Origin: Conchocele bisecta
Taxonomy: Eukaryota; Mollusca; Bivalvia; Lucinida; Thyasiridae
DNA length: 64,000 nt
Reading direction: 5' to 3'
NCBI GenBank assembly: GCA_029237695.1
Contig: CM055279.1
Location: 4,482,323-4,546,322 of the forward strand
The notes below the pieces were generated by a model. It saw only the letters and a list, made by a program, of their open reading frames with translations, was not told where the DNA came from and did no database searches. Numbering within the stretch: the first letter of the stretch is position 1; every line of letters begins with the position of its first letter. Positions 11,158-19,751 of the stretch are shown here, piece after piece. Position numbers and translations under genes: made by a program.

Positions 11158-11794
11158 TCACACTTGATCATCGAGAATAGAGACCGTAAATTCGTGGATA
11201 TGTCCCGTTTCCAAAACTTTCATCTCGGGGTGTGGGAAGTCTAAGGTCACCGTATCCCCAAAGAAACAGTCGCTGGCTTGCACGGTTTTCAGTAATGTGC
11301 TGGGGGATCCGTCTACCGTGTTGTACGTCGTGTTCACCCGATCCAGGTGCACCCTGAGAGTTTTCGTGAAGGCGAAGTCCACCGGGTTATCACCGACGTA
11401 CTCACCCGGGGTAAACATTCCTTTGTTTGAGGAGTATGTCTCTCTAAAACCGAGTTGAACACCCAACCCCGGGGAGACCACTACCTTATTATCAGTGCTG
11501 ATGGTCATTGTTGCGAGCCCGGTAGCCTTCGATACTGTGAGGTTGATTATACCGTTAAGCTCTGAGTTGACAAAATCTTTGAGCTGTCTTATTCCCCACA
11601 GTCCGTGAGGCAGCTTTACACCTAATTGTTGTCCATCCTTCACATAGTAAAACCCTTCGCTCTTCCCCACATTCTGCCATCCAACCGTGAAGGTGATTGA
11701 TCTGAGGCCCACCCGGCGTTTTCCGCAGCAGTTATCGATTGATTTTTGAAGTTCACAACTCTCTTTTTGAAAAATTAGTGATAGTAGCAAACAT
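11158..11794 (-). pseudogene. Putative minor capsid (penton-like) protein, frameshifted start
   Basis: About 200 residues with alternating beta-strand character. Recognisable motifs are 'SITFTVGWQNVGKSEG', 'GLWGIRQLKDFV', 'SPGLGVQLGF' and a C-terminal 'FTVSILDD'. This type of protein is common beside Polinton capsid genes. I assign it tentatively to the single-jelly-roll minor capsid group (reported in Polintons by Krupovic and co-workers), which would form the capsid vertices. The natural ATG is probably at 11794, but it opens in a different frame from the body of the protein, so a one-base indel lies near 11745-11765. It is divergent from the gene at 11809, leaving only 14 bp between the two starts, so the promoters must overlap. 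Confidence 0.6.
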
Positions 11795-11808
11795 AATAAT
11801 ATCTTTCA

Positions 11809-13238
11809 ATGGATACCAAAGCATTTAGCTTTAACTCTAATGCAAGGTACGCGGTCGGAGGTAAATACACCCAAAAAGACGTTGTTAACCACCTTGTACA
11901 CCCAACCGTAACGGTTAGACCGGACAGTGGCTTTGTCACCAATTTCCTTAACACGTTTGAGAAATATAGGCTGCCCAAGATTACTACGATGGAGGCGGTA
12001 AACGGGTGGAAAGCAACACCGATGCAGTTTTGGCAGAACCAAATAAATTTCGCTGTATGGTGCGCAACAGCCGTGTGTGGAGTTTCACATAAAGACCATC
12101 TGACATCCAAGAATGTCATGCTCCGAAGTGTCTACAACTTTCACGCGTATTATACTATTAGGAGGATTCTCAAAGAACTAGGTATTTCACTACCTCAAGA
12201 CGACGCCTGGGATCCCATTTCCAACGCATACGACCGTATGGCGTGTGAAAGACTGTGTAACGAATTTAACGTTTCAAAAGACGCGGACTGGAGACAGAAA
12301 ACATTTCCTACCAGCACCGGCCTCGGGACGTTCTCATTCGGGGCCAGTCCGGGAATTGGACGCAGACTGATTTTAGACACGATCACTCCGGTGACCACAT
12401 CGTCAGTCGGAACGCCGGGAATTTTGACCACGCGACTATGACTTTCGGGCCGGAAGTGTCTGGAGGTCGGCACTGTGGCGTGTTTTCTTGTAAAATGTTA
12501 CCTCCGAAACGGGCTCACGTCGATTACATACAGCAGGCTGCTGAGGTTCAGGACGTGTGGGGTACATTTATGTTAGATACGGGTCTAGGGTTCACGCAGG
12601 CCGGGGTTACTCGCGTCAACGACTCCATTCGCACATACGTCTGGGCCATCCTCGGCGCACAGAAGCAAACTCGCAGTTCTATACTGGGCACGGGAACAGC
12701 GTTTGATGCACAAAAACAATTCTTAGCACTTGTAGAGGACGCCATCTCAGCTAGGGTGGACCTGGAGAAGGCGATCCAAAATTATCAAGACGTTTTGCAG
12801 AATGCCAGCACTCCAGTAGACTATGTATTTGGAATAGGTCTTTATATGGCGCCGAGCAATATGATACTACTAGACGACCCGGTTGACGGTTACAATAATC
12901 AGATCGTAATCGCCACCGCCAATCAAAAAATCGGCCACAACGATAACGTGAACACGGATATCATCAAGCGCACCCCCAACATGATCGGGCGCGGAGTTGT
13001 AAATTCAAATAAATTTGAAAAAGATTTCATAAAACCCCCAATTCATGAATTGGCCACCCCATCAAGTTCATTTGAACCCGTTGTTTCACCCACACCCCCA
13101 ATCGTCAACAGACCAATCGCGATTGAAGAAACACTAATCATCAACACCAATCGCAGATTGGGTGAAATTGGAAGCACAACACACGAGGAGGAGAAATTAG
13201 GCCTCGTAGTGGTCGGACTACTCGCGCTTCGGTTTTAG
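11809..13238 (+). pseudogene. Conserved Polinton structural-type protein in two frames (210 + 266 aa)
   Basis: Two reading frames overlap by ATGA at 12438-12441. The first (11809-12441) contains 'YAVGGKYTQKDVVNHLVHP' and 'PMQFWQNQINFAVWC'. The second (12438-13238) contains 'NDSIRTYVWAILGAQ', 'GTGTAFDAQKQFL' and 'FGIGLYMAPSNM'. From memory of invertebrate proteins I expect these to form one polypeptide of roughly 450-480 aa, so the 4-base overlap is either a frameshift lesion or translational coupling. The C-terminal ~60 residues are low-complexity and contain two CAATC-GATTG palindromes and one CCAATT-AATTGG palindrome. Function is not established; its place among capsid genes suggests a virion protein. 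The gene ends overlapping the convergent gene at 13218. Confidence 0.55.
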
Positions 13239-14473
13239 GAACTCTCTGGCGGAGAATAGTAGGAGACCGGCGATTGCCACGATTAAAGCCCAAGTATTAT
13301 TGGTGAGCCATCCGACCGTTTTTGATAATATAGATAACAATTAAGAAACGATACTTCCGATCAGTCCAGGTAGTGCGGCAGCCGCCTTTCCAGCTAATTT
13401 AGCTAGAAGATTGGCGAGGGCTTTTAGTTGTTTTTTTACCCACTCCTTGGCTCCACCGGATGGCGCGGGTGCTGGTGGTGGCGCGGGTGGTGGCGCCGCA
13501 CCACCAGTGAAAGCTAGAACTATGGTTGATATAGTCATGCCGACAGCTGCGAGGATGCTTGCTATATTGACGCCCTGCTTTCTGAACAGAGTGCAAAGAC
13601 GCTCACCGAGTGTCGTGTCCTCGTGCAGGACCCTCGAGATTGTTTCGCGGATCCGACTTATTTGTGTGCGGAGAGCCTCACGGTTAGCCTAGGCGGCCTC
13701 CAAGCGAGCTTCTCTTTCGTCCCGCAAAGACCGCAGTCGTTCGGCGATCCGCTCAGTAGATTCTCTATCGTCACCGGCTTCCTCCAGTTTTCTTTCTTCT
13801 AGCGCGATATGTTCATCCAGCGCCGTGAGTTTGGAGAGGTTAAGGACCAGTTCGCCCCAGACCGTTTGTAGAGCCTTATCGAGTCCACGGAGTTCTCGAA
13901 GAGGTAACGGTGGGTCATCGTTGAGTATTTCGTTTTCGCTGAACGTGGTCTCCATCGTGTTAATAACGTCGGTGGCTATTTGAGGGACCTCGCTGAGCTC
14001 TACCGTTTCTATCGCGGTGTCCGTCTTCGCCATCGTTTCGTCGGTAGACTGTAGCGCCTCTACAGCGCCGGCCGGCAAAATCGTTTTACCACGCGTCCAA
14101 TCTGGAAATCCTAGTTCGTTCTTTATGATTTCGCCACCGCCCCGGTTTCCGGCAATGGTTTTTAGCGATAGGGGTTTACCGGTATTCGTGTTGATGATCG
14201 GGATATTTGATGATTTTAGTCGCAACCTACCACGCATATCCAATTCGAACTTGGAGTAGTCGCGACCGACAGACGGGACCAGACCGATTTCTGACAAATT
14301 GTTGTAGTAGTCGTTTACAGCTCCCTCAAGTAATTCCTGACTTTGACCAACGCTGCTGGTAGCGCCACCTATTTCATCCAATTCACTAATTGGAGGGGTG
14401 TGATGGAATCCTCGAAGTTATCATCCTCATCGTCTCTGCCGATTTCATCCATGTTAATATCGTAATCATCCAT
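13218..14473 (-). pseudogene. Unassigned Polinton protein with membrane segments, two in-frame stops
   Basis: The ATG at 14473 opens an acidic leader of about 30 residues, which shifts frame at a short palindrome (14378-14393). The main frame then runs to 13218, broken by TAG at 13689-13691 and TAA at 13341-13343. Reading continues in the same frame past both stops with clear family features: a helical charged stretch, a hydrophobic segment 'MTISTIVLAFTGG', a Pro/Ala hinge, a basic amphipathic helix ('EWVKKQLKALANLLAKL') and a final membrane segment near 13240-13290. The amphipathic helix between membrane segments recalls membrane-lytic or membrane-anchored virion proteins, but that is inference. 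Full length without lesions would be close to 410 aa. Substitution-type stops show genuine decay rather than indel sequencing error. Confidence 0.65.
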
Positions 14474-14546
14474 CTAATTTTCTTAAAATTAATTATGTAT
14501 TAAAGACAAAACCATACCGGGTTTAATAGTTTCACTAAAATTAATT
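14474..14546. promoter_or_regulatory. Divergent promoter region upstream of capsid gene
   Basis: Seventy-three AT-rich bases separate the leftward start at 14473 from the rightward capsid start at 14547. AAAATTAATTATGT occurs twice, near 14485 and again at the capsid ATG, giving each gene the same leader. A shared bidirectional promoter is inferred; no TATA box is certain. Confidence 0.4.
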
Positions 14547-15830
14547 ATGTCTTCGAGTCAATACGGTCGCAAACTCAATCCATACCGCAGACTGCGTGAG
14601 CCCCTCGGGGCAAAAGGCGTGAGACAGAGTGTCGTTATTACGAACAACCCATCGACGATCGACCAGAACCAGCAGCTCTTAGTCCGCTTCCCAAACCTCG
14701 GAACTCACGACGTCATTGTGCCGGGTACTGTTCGCCTCGCTTTCACTATTTCGCTAACATCGACGGACGCGAACCGAACCGTCGTTCAGAACCTGGGTCG
14801 CGCCATAGTCAAGAAGACCATGATAAAGATTTCTGGTAGTGAGGTGATGTCGATCGACGACAGCGACGTCTACCATTGCTATCAGGACCTGTGGAAGACG
14901 GCGCAAGAACGCGAAAACGCTGTCTATCAGGGTATTGACACCAGCAAAAATAAGAACGTAACCAAACTTAGGATCGGGGCTGATAACAAGGTAGATAACG
15001 ACGCGAGCGACAACGCGATCGCGGCCGCTTACGGCAACCTCTTCTACATCCCGCTTGACTTTGAGTTGCTGGAGAGTCACATGCCCTACTATCAGAGTGC
15101 TTTGGCTGACCGCCTCGAATACGGACTAACGTTCAACGACTACGGCCGAGTTCTCATAACCACCGACATGTTATCGACGTATACGATCGACAATGTTTCG
15201 CTGGAGTACGACATGGTCACGATGCGATTGATCAGAACCCAGTACGCCGGGCGCGTTGCCATACTTTACGACCGAGTTCTTCGCCATCGCAAGATGACGA
15301 AAGACAAAGGCGACACATTGTGGAATATTAATGTCAACGTACCCGCCCGCTCGATGAAAGGTATACTGATGCTGTTTGAGGATGCTCGGTTCGCGTTCGG
15401 TGCTAGAAAAACCGACAAATTCTATAACCCCAAAATCACGAAGGTAGAGGTGACGATCGAGGGAGTACCCAATCAACTCTACAGCGCGGGCCTTCGCGCG
15501 CACCAGCAGTGGGACGAAGCTAGAAAGCAGTTTGCTGCCGGCTCTAAACTCTCCCCGGAGGTTGCGGCGGTTGCCAAAGACCTGCAGCTATCGGCCGTCT
15601 CCCTCTCGGAGTTCCTGTCTACCAAATACGCCTTATGGCTAGACATGCGAGCCAGCGACGACGACCAAATGCACGGTAGCGGACATCAAGTTGAGAACGC
15701 TAGCGAGGGTGTGACGATCCAGATAACCAAAGAGGCGGATGGAAATGACGCATTGAACGTGTACTTATATATAATTACAGACGCACAACTGAACATCGAA
15801 GATGGACGATACGTATCAGCGATCTACTAA
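14547..15830 (+). CDS. Putative Polinton major capsid protein, 427 aa
   Basis: Uninterrupted gene whose product is rich in beta-strand patterns. Typical motifs are 'NNPSTIDQNQQLLVRFPNLG' near residue 33-52, then 'DVIVPGTVRLAF' and 'NLGRAIVKKTMIKISG'. The last is a segment I associate with the Polinton capsid family (the protein called PY in early Polinton papers, later modelled as a double jelly roll). The capsid protein would form the hexagonal shell of the particle. The strongest support is context: the packaging ATPase follows directly and overlaps its 3' end by 29 bp, the classic capsid-ATPase pair. Length (427 aa) is on the short side for a double jelly roll. GC content is higher than the surrounding host DNA. 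Confidence 0.75.
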   Translation: MSSSQYGRKLNPYRRLREPLGAKGVRQSVVITNNPSTIDQNQQLLVRFPNLGTHDVIVPGTVRLAFTISLTSTDANRTVVQNLGRAIVKKTMIKISGSEVMSIDDSDVYHCYQDLWKTAQERENAVYQGIDTSKNKNVTKLRIGADNKVDNDASDNAIAAAYGNLFYIPLDFELLESHMPYYQSALADRLEYGLTFNDYGRVLITTDMLSTYTIDNVSLEYDMVTMRLIRTQYAGRVAILYDRVLRHRKMTKDKGDTLWNINVNVPARSMKGILMLFEDARFAFGARKTDKFYNPKITKVEVTIEGVPNQLYSAGLRAHQQWDEARKQFAAGSKLSPEVAAVAKDLQLSAVSLSEFLSTKYALWLDMRASDDDQMHGSGHQVENASEGVTIQITKEADGNDALNVYLYIITDAQLNIEDGRYVSAIY

Positions 15831-16455
15831 AAAATCATCTAGCAATCAATACCAATTCACGATTGGAGATGCCCACTCTGCCATAATATGTGGGCAGACA
15901 GGATGTGGAAAAACGGTTTTCATCCTCGACTTACTCGAAGCGTCCTACCGCGATGCCTTTCGTCACATTGTGATCCTATGTCCCACTCTGCGGCACAACG
16001 ATACTTATCAGCGGCGCCCGTGGATATGGACCGACCCTGAGGTATACGTTATTAACCCCGGTGATAGGCTTCACGATTGGTTGCGTGGTTTATACCAAAG
16101 ATTCCAGGGTGAGCCCACCCTATATGTGATTGACGATTGCTCGGCCCAGGCGGCGATGACCAAAAAGAAGGACATGCTCTCCGAGCTCGCATTTTCTGGC
16201 CGCCATGCGAGGCAAAGCGTATGGATCTCCACTCAAAAATACAACGCCGTCCTCAAGGATCTGCGCGAGCAAACGAAATGGGTCGCCCTCTTTCACTGCA
16301 AGGACCGAGACTCATTCGATGACTGTCTTCGAGAGAATGACGTTATCCCAACGCACGAGGAGCGCCTGGAGGTTCGACAGATGCTTTCCGAAACTAAGCA
16401 CGCCAAGCTTCTGCTAAAGACTGATCAACCAACTGCTTATAAAGTTATCAATTAA
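15802..16455 (+). CDS. Genome-packaging ATPase (FtsK/HerA type), 217 aa
   Basis: A P-loop NTPase that would use ATP to drive element DNA into capsids. Walker A is 'GQTGCGKT' at residues 31-38. Walker B is 'TLYVIDD' ending with Asp111-Asp112. A downstream 'SGRHARQSVWISTQKY' stretch matches the position of the sensor/arginine region in adenovirus IVa2-like and poxvirus A32-like ATPases, the group Polinton ATPases belong to. The length is normal for the family. The ATG at 15802 lies inside the end of the capsid gene in another frame, so the two are likely co-transcribed. No lesions seen. Confidence 0.93.
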   Translation: MDDTYQRSTKKSSSNQYQFTIGDAHSAIICGQTGCGKTVFILDLLEASYRDAFRHIVILCPTLRHNDTYQRRPWIWTDPEVYVINPGDRLHDWLRGLYQRFQGEPTLYVIDDCSAQAAMTKKKDMLSELAFSGRHARQSVWISTQKYNAVLKDLREQTKWVALFHCKDRDSFDDCLRENDVIPTHEERLEVRQMLSETKHAKLLLKTDQPTAYKVIN

Positions 16456-16714
16456 TAATTTTGAAAAAATTAAGAAATTAGTAACTGCTGAGTAAATGCT
16501 TAACAATTAATTTTTTCAATTAGCAATTGCTGAAGAAATGCTTAGCAAATGTTGAACAAATGCTGAACAATGGTTAACAATGTTAACAATTTGGTGTTCC
16601 GCTGCGAGCTTTGTTGTGAGCATAACGGTGATCATAAGTATCGGGTGGTGCGCTTGGCAATATGTTAAAGTGATGAGAATAGTTAAATTAATAATTTTGA
16701 AAAAATTAAGAAAA
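16452..16714 (+). repeat. Duplicated 27-bp leader with short TM-coding stretch
   Basis: ATTAATAATTTTGAAAAAAT and the next few bases occur at about 16453 and again at about 16687. Between them are reiterated TGCT(G/T)AA(C/G)AAATG words. A 45-codon stretch from ATG 16580 encodes a hydrophobic segment (about 20 residues, 'FVVSITVIISIGWCAW') that runs in frame into the next gene. It could be a small membrane peptide or just the inserted part of a duplication. Confidence 0.5.
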
Positions 16715-17417
16715 ATGAACTGCGACGAACTTCTCGATCAGCTAATGGAAGAAACCTCAACTCCGACTGTTGACATCCTGAAATATAATGATCCGACAGA
16801 GCAATCGGGGTTGACAATCGCGATTGGGGCCGATACGAATGAAAATGCAGCGCGACGCGAGCGGCTAGCTGCGCTGGTTGCTGGGGGACAATCGGAGCAT
16901 TATCTCGGTAGGCGTCTCTGTTTGTCAGGTGGATAAGATGTCAGATGCGGAGATTGATAAAATGTATGCGCGATACGAATCCAAATTGGGAGCAGAGATG
17001 ACAAAAACTCTTGGATCGGCGGCTATTCATTTGTACGCTACCGCCGTTAGTATACTTCTCCCTATACCAAACACCGAGGGGTTGATTCACGATCTATAGA
17101 CTGACCCTTTTATAGGACACACTCTTAGAACAGCCTGCTGCTCAATTTATCACAAGTTTGGAATGTACTTAGCTCCACTGACAACCGCGTTGACCACGGG
17201 TAAACACTGTCAATTTGGACATATATGCCCACGAACTATAAGATCTAATATCATAAATGATGACACAAGACACACCCGCGAGAGTGACGGAACAGCAATC
17301 CCCGATTACACCTCCAACGGCGTTGGGGATTACTCCAACTCCAATTGCGATTGCAGCACCTACAACCCAATACCAACCACCGTTGGAGTTGGAGTTGAAC
17401 CCGATTACACGACATAA
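16715..17417 (+). pseudogene. Unassigned Polinton protein, frameshift plus in-frame stop
   Basis: The ATG at 16715 follows the second copy of the leader repeat and starts 'MNCDELLDQLMEET'. The frame carries 'VDILKYNDP' and 'RRERLAALVAGG', then shifts near 16900 into the frame of 16878-17099 ('MSDAEIDKMYARYESKLGA'). That frame meets TAG at 17097-17099 but continues in register ('YHKFGMYLAPLTTALTTGKHCQFG') to 17417. I recall similar proteins in other invertebrate genomes but no assigned function. The sequence looks soluble and helical. A CAATC-GC-GATTG palindrome lies inside at 16815-16826. The 3' end overlaps the start of the gene at 17257, so the true end is uncertain. Confidence 0.6.
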
Positions 17418-17778
17418 AAACCCAAAAAGACAGGCAGCTGGGCGGGCGGCGGCTGCCACCCGAAAAGTTAAACAAGATAAAATACTCGCCGAGCTTCGGG
17501 AGGCCAAACTCCAATCGAGATTGGGGACAGAGACAGCAAAACATCTGCAATCGGTTCCGAGTGCAACAACACCCCCGGAACCGATTTCTCCAACTGATTG
17601 GACCCCGTGGTTTGTTGGTGGTGGTCTGACAGTTGTGGGCACCCTGAGTGTGCTTTACCATCTCTACAACAGAACAGCAATCTCCGATTGCACTCCAACG
17701 GCGGTTCCTAAAAAAGTTACGAAACGATTGGATGCACCCCATTTAAACATTGATCGCGATCCCTTTTATATGCAATAA
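17257..17778 (+). CDS. Basic membrane-anchored Polinton protein, 173 aa
   Basis: Starts ATGATG; the first ATG (17257) is taken. The first 55 residues are Pro/Thr/Ile-rich. Next comes a strongly basic helix ('KRQAAGRAAAATRKVKQDK') that could bind DNA, then one hydrophobic segment near residue 112-130 ('WFVGGGLTVVGTLSVLYHL') and a polar tail ending 'DPFYMQ'. Four CAATC/T-GATTG-type palindromes lie in the coding sequence, including two copies of a ~31-nt repeat (17290-17322 and 17672-17704), so parts of this protein may derive from inserted repeats. The gene at 17787 starts 8 bp downstream. Function unknown; a virion membrane or core protein is possible. Confidence 0.6.
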   Translation: MMTQDTPARVTEQQSPITPPTALGITPTPIAIAAPTTQYQPPLELELNPITRHKNPKRQAAGRAAAATRKVKQDKILAELREAKLQSRLGTETAKHLQSVPSATTPPEPISPTDWTPWFVGGGLTVVGTLSVLYHLYNRTAISDCTPTAVPKKVTKRLDAPHLNIDRDPFYMQ

Positions 17779-17786
17779 TTATAACA

Positions 17787-18019
17787 ATGGCTGAACAAGA
17801 CGGTAAAATGATAGTGAATGCACTTTATCACGCCGTGGTGATATCGGGTTTCAGTATCGGGTATGCTCGACTATCAAAGATGGCTCTAGGAGGGTCCACT
17901 CCCAAATTGGACTTTACTGTGAGAGACGCAGGGCTCGCGACCTTAGATTAGTGGCCTCAGTTTGGACCCGAGATTATCTAATTAAAGTTGGAATTCTACC
18001 TGCTAATATATGGAAATAA
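17787..18019 (+). pseudogene. Small Polinton membrane-type protein, frameshifted (about 77 aa)
   Basis: The ATG at 17787 opens 'MAEQDGKMIVNALYHAVVIS', which has a hydrophobic helix, and stops at TAG 17949-17951. A second frame entered at about 17951 carries 'WTRDYLIKVGILPANIWK' and ends with TAA at 18017-18019. The ending is typical of the small protein found in this place in related elements, so a one- or two-base indel at about 17948 is the likely lesion. The next start codon (18020) follows the stop with no gap, showing very tight packing. Confidence 0.6.
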
Positions 18020-18361
18020 ATGGCTTCGATCGGAATAATGATAGGTGGCGCACTGGTAAACGCATTGGCGTTCAGCGGTAGCAACTTTATATTCTAGAAA
18101 ATAGGAAAATCGGACGTGGATGAGGAGCGCAAGCGTCACGATTTAGCTGTAGAACAACTCAATAGCGCAAAGGAAGCGTGGTCGAAAAAACGAACCGCCC
18201 ATCTGGACTGGGTCAACGAAGAGCTTCGCCGCGAGAATCACGCCGCGCAAACTTTCCAGAACGTTGAAGAAGCCAACCGCGAGTGGGAATGGGTGTGGTG
18301 GGTCTCGTCGGCTACTATATTGAACAAATTAATTAATTATTTAAAAACAATTTTTTTATAA
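18020..18361 (+). pseudogene. Small Polinton protein, in-frame stop and disrupted 3' end
   Basis: The ATG at 18020 begins a hydrophobic Gly/Ala-rich N-terminus ('MASIGIMIGGALVNALAF'). TAG at 18095-18097 interrupts, and the same frame then continues as a charged helix ('DEERKRHDLAVEQLNSAK') to 18361. Near 18285 an alternative frame gives a hydrophobic tail ('MGVVGLVGYYIEQIN'), while the main frame becomes a nonsense-like Trp-rich run. This suggests an internal deletion that fused the coiled part to its terminal membrane segment out of frame. Membrane segment plus coiled stalk suggests a membrane-associated virion component; no function is known. Confidence 0.6.
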
Positions 18362-18379
18362 AAATATATATATAGAACG

Positions 18380-18748
18380 ATGTTAGTTGACGAAACTTTA
18401 TTACGCTATGAATTGAATGCAGGCTACACTGCCCAAAAACATCGTATAGCTGGTGCAAAGAGTATGATTCGTATGGCCCAAGATTCTCTTGAGACGTGGC
18501 GCGAGGATGAAAAAGCGGCCACCCTTTTCGCAAAGCGGATGTTAGAATCCTCCTCAACTCCAATCGATGAATTAGATTCCTCCGAGTTCTTTCAGAACTT
18601 AACCTACAAAACCAATCGCGATTGGAATTGGACTTCCAACAAAGGTTTATTATTAACGACGCAGTTACCGGACGAACTGGCGAGGGCATGTTGGAGATTG
18701 TCCGATATATTAGAATACTTCGCATGCGATGAACACGCACAAACTTGA
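18380..18748 (+). CDS. Unassigned Polinton protein, 122 aa
   Basis: The ATG at 18380 follows an AT-rich leader. The product is mostly helical and charged, with 'AGAKSMIRMAQDSLETWREDEKAA' features in its first half and a Trp/Asn-rich middle ('TNRDWNWTSNKG') encoded across a CAATC-GC-GATTG palindrome (18613-18624). No membrane segment or metal site. It overlaps the integrase start by 20 bp, so it probably shares a transcript with it. The family is not one I can name. Confidence 0.5.
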   Translation: MLVDETLLRYELNAGYTAQKHRIAGAKSMIRMAQDSLETWREDEKAATLFAKRMLESSSTPIDELDSSEFFQNLTYKTNRDWNWTSNKGLLLTTQLPDELARACWRLSDILEYFACDEHAQT

Positions 18749-19751
18749 TACCAAACTAACGCGCAAGCTAGCGAATACATACTATAGCCCACGTGGCTAC
18801 TGGAAGGGACTCGCGGCCATCAAGAACCTCGCGGCGGCGGCCAAGGTTTCAGAAAACACTGTCAAGGAATGGCTCAAGAAGCAGGCCATCTGGCAGATCT
18901 ATTTACCCGTGCCTCACAATATTCCGCGCCCGAAATTCGACGTACCGGTGCCGAACCAAGTTCACCAAGCGGATCTCCTGTTTCTCCCTCACGATCGTGT
19001 CGATCGCAAAACGTACAAGTACGCACTGACAATCGTTGACGTAGCGAGTCGTTATAAGGGGGCTGAGCCGTTGGCCACTAAAGAGTCTAAGGAGGTGGCC
19101 GAGGCTCTTTCCCGAATATATAAGAGGAGTCCTCTCAAATGGCCGAATCTTCTTCAGATCGATCCTGGCCGCGAGTTCATGGGCGCGGTCTCTCATCTAT
19201 TGCCTAAGCACAAAGTTTCTATCAGACGCGGCCGCGTCAACATCCACCGGGACCAGGGGATCGTGGAGCGGTTCAATCGAACCCTGGCTGATAGGCTGTT
19301 CGGACACCAATATGCCAAAGAACTTGTAGACCCTCATTCGCGATCGACCGAGTGGGTGGCCAGACTGCCCGCCGTGGTCTCCGCACTGAACGGAGAGGTG
19401 ACCAGATTGATAGGTAAGAAGCCCGTAGATGCCATCAAGTCTAAAAATATGACGAGCAAGCCCTTTGCCGTCTCGCGTGGGCGACCCGTTGGTTTAGAGG
19501 AGCAGCAATCGCCGATTGCACTTCCATCGGATGTTGACGTCCGGTACCTCTATCAACCGGGAGAGCTCGAAGGTGGCAGCCGCCGCGCTACTGATCCCGT
19601 GTTGTCTCTGAATATATATCATCTGGATCGCTCTATTACCAAACCCGATGAGCCCGTGCTCTATTATTTGGCTGATGGTCCATCTCGCGGTTTTGTTCGC
19701 GAAGAACTTCGTATGGTACCTTCTGACACCCAGCTGCCCCCGATTGCTTAA
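18729..19751 (+). CDS. Polinton DDE integrase, 340 aa
   Basis: RVE-superfamily integrase, related to retroviral-type integrases, which would cut and join element ends into the target with a 6-bp stagger. The N-terminal ~55 residues include the family's 'YYSPRGYWKG' motif and a helix-turn-helix-like stretch. The catalytic core has Asp82 ('HQADLLFL'), Asp145 ('LQIDPGREF') and Glu180 ('QGIVERFNRTL'), a DD35E spacing. The C-terminal ~100 residues look like an SH3/chromo-type fold ('DEPVLYYLADGPSRGFV...LRMVP'), common in these integrases. A palindromic ~31-nt repeat is inserted in the linker near residue 258-268 ('EEQQSPIALPS'). All catalytic residues remain and no lesion is seen. It ends convergent with the polymerase gene, overlapping by 4 bp. 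Confidence 0.95.
   Translation: MNTHKLDTKLTRKLANTYYSPRGYWKGLAAIKNLAAAAKVSENTVKEWLKKQAIWQIYLPVPHNIPRPKFDVPVPNQVHQADLLFLPHDRVDRKTYKYALTIVDVASRYKGAEPLATKESKEVAEALSRIYKRSPLKWPNLLQIDPGREFMGAVSHLLPKHKVSIRRGRVNIHRDQGIVERFNRTLADRLFGHQYAKELVDPHSRSTEWVARLPAVVSALNGEVTRLIGKKPVDAIKSKNMTSKPFAVSRGRPVGLEEQQSPIALPSDVDVRYLYQPGELEGGSRRATDPVLSLNIYHLDRSITKPDEPVLYYLADGPSRGFVREELRMVPSDTQLPPIA

Larger units (their letters stand above)
13038..19518. repeat. Dispersed CAATC-N2/3-GATTG palindromes in Polinton genes
   Basis: Sites seen: 13114-13125, 13148-13160, 16815-16826, 17296-17308 (GATTA variant), 17342-17353 (CAATT variant), 17512-17523, 17678-17690, 18613-18624 and 19506-19518. Related longer palindromes of the form CCAATT-N4-AATTGG lie at 13038-13053 and 14378-14393. 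Three sites sit in a shared ~31-nt repeat at 17290-17322, 17672-17704 and about 19500-19530. All but 14378-14393 lie within or at the edge of rightward reading frames, mostly in linkers or tails. Confidence 0.7.

Noticed and set aside
13399..13692. Frames overlapping 13218-14473 in other registers
   Set aside because: The real frame is the minus-strand one that continues past both stops with membrane and helix features.
17169..17742. Minus-strand frames of 157 and 163 codons
   Set aside because: Antisense to the 17257-17778 gene and inflated by its repeats; no domain.
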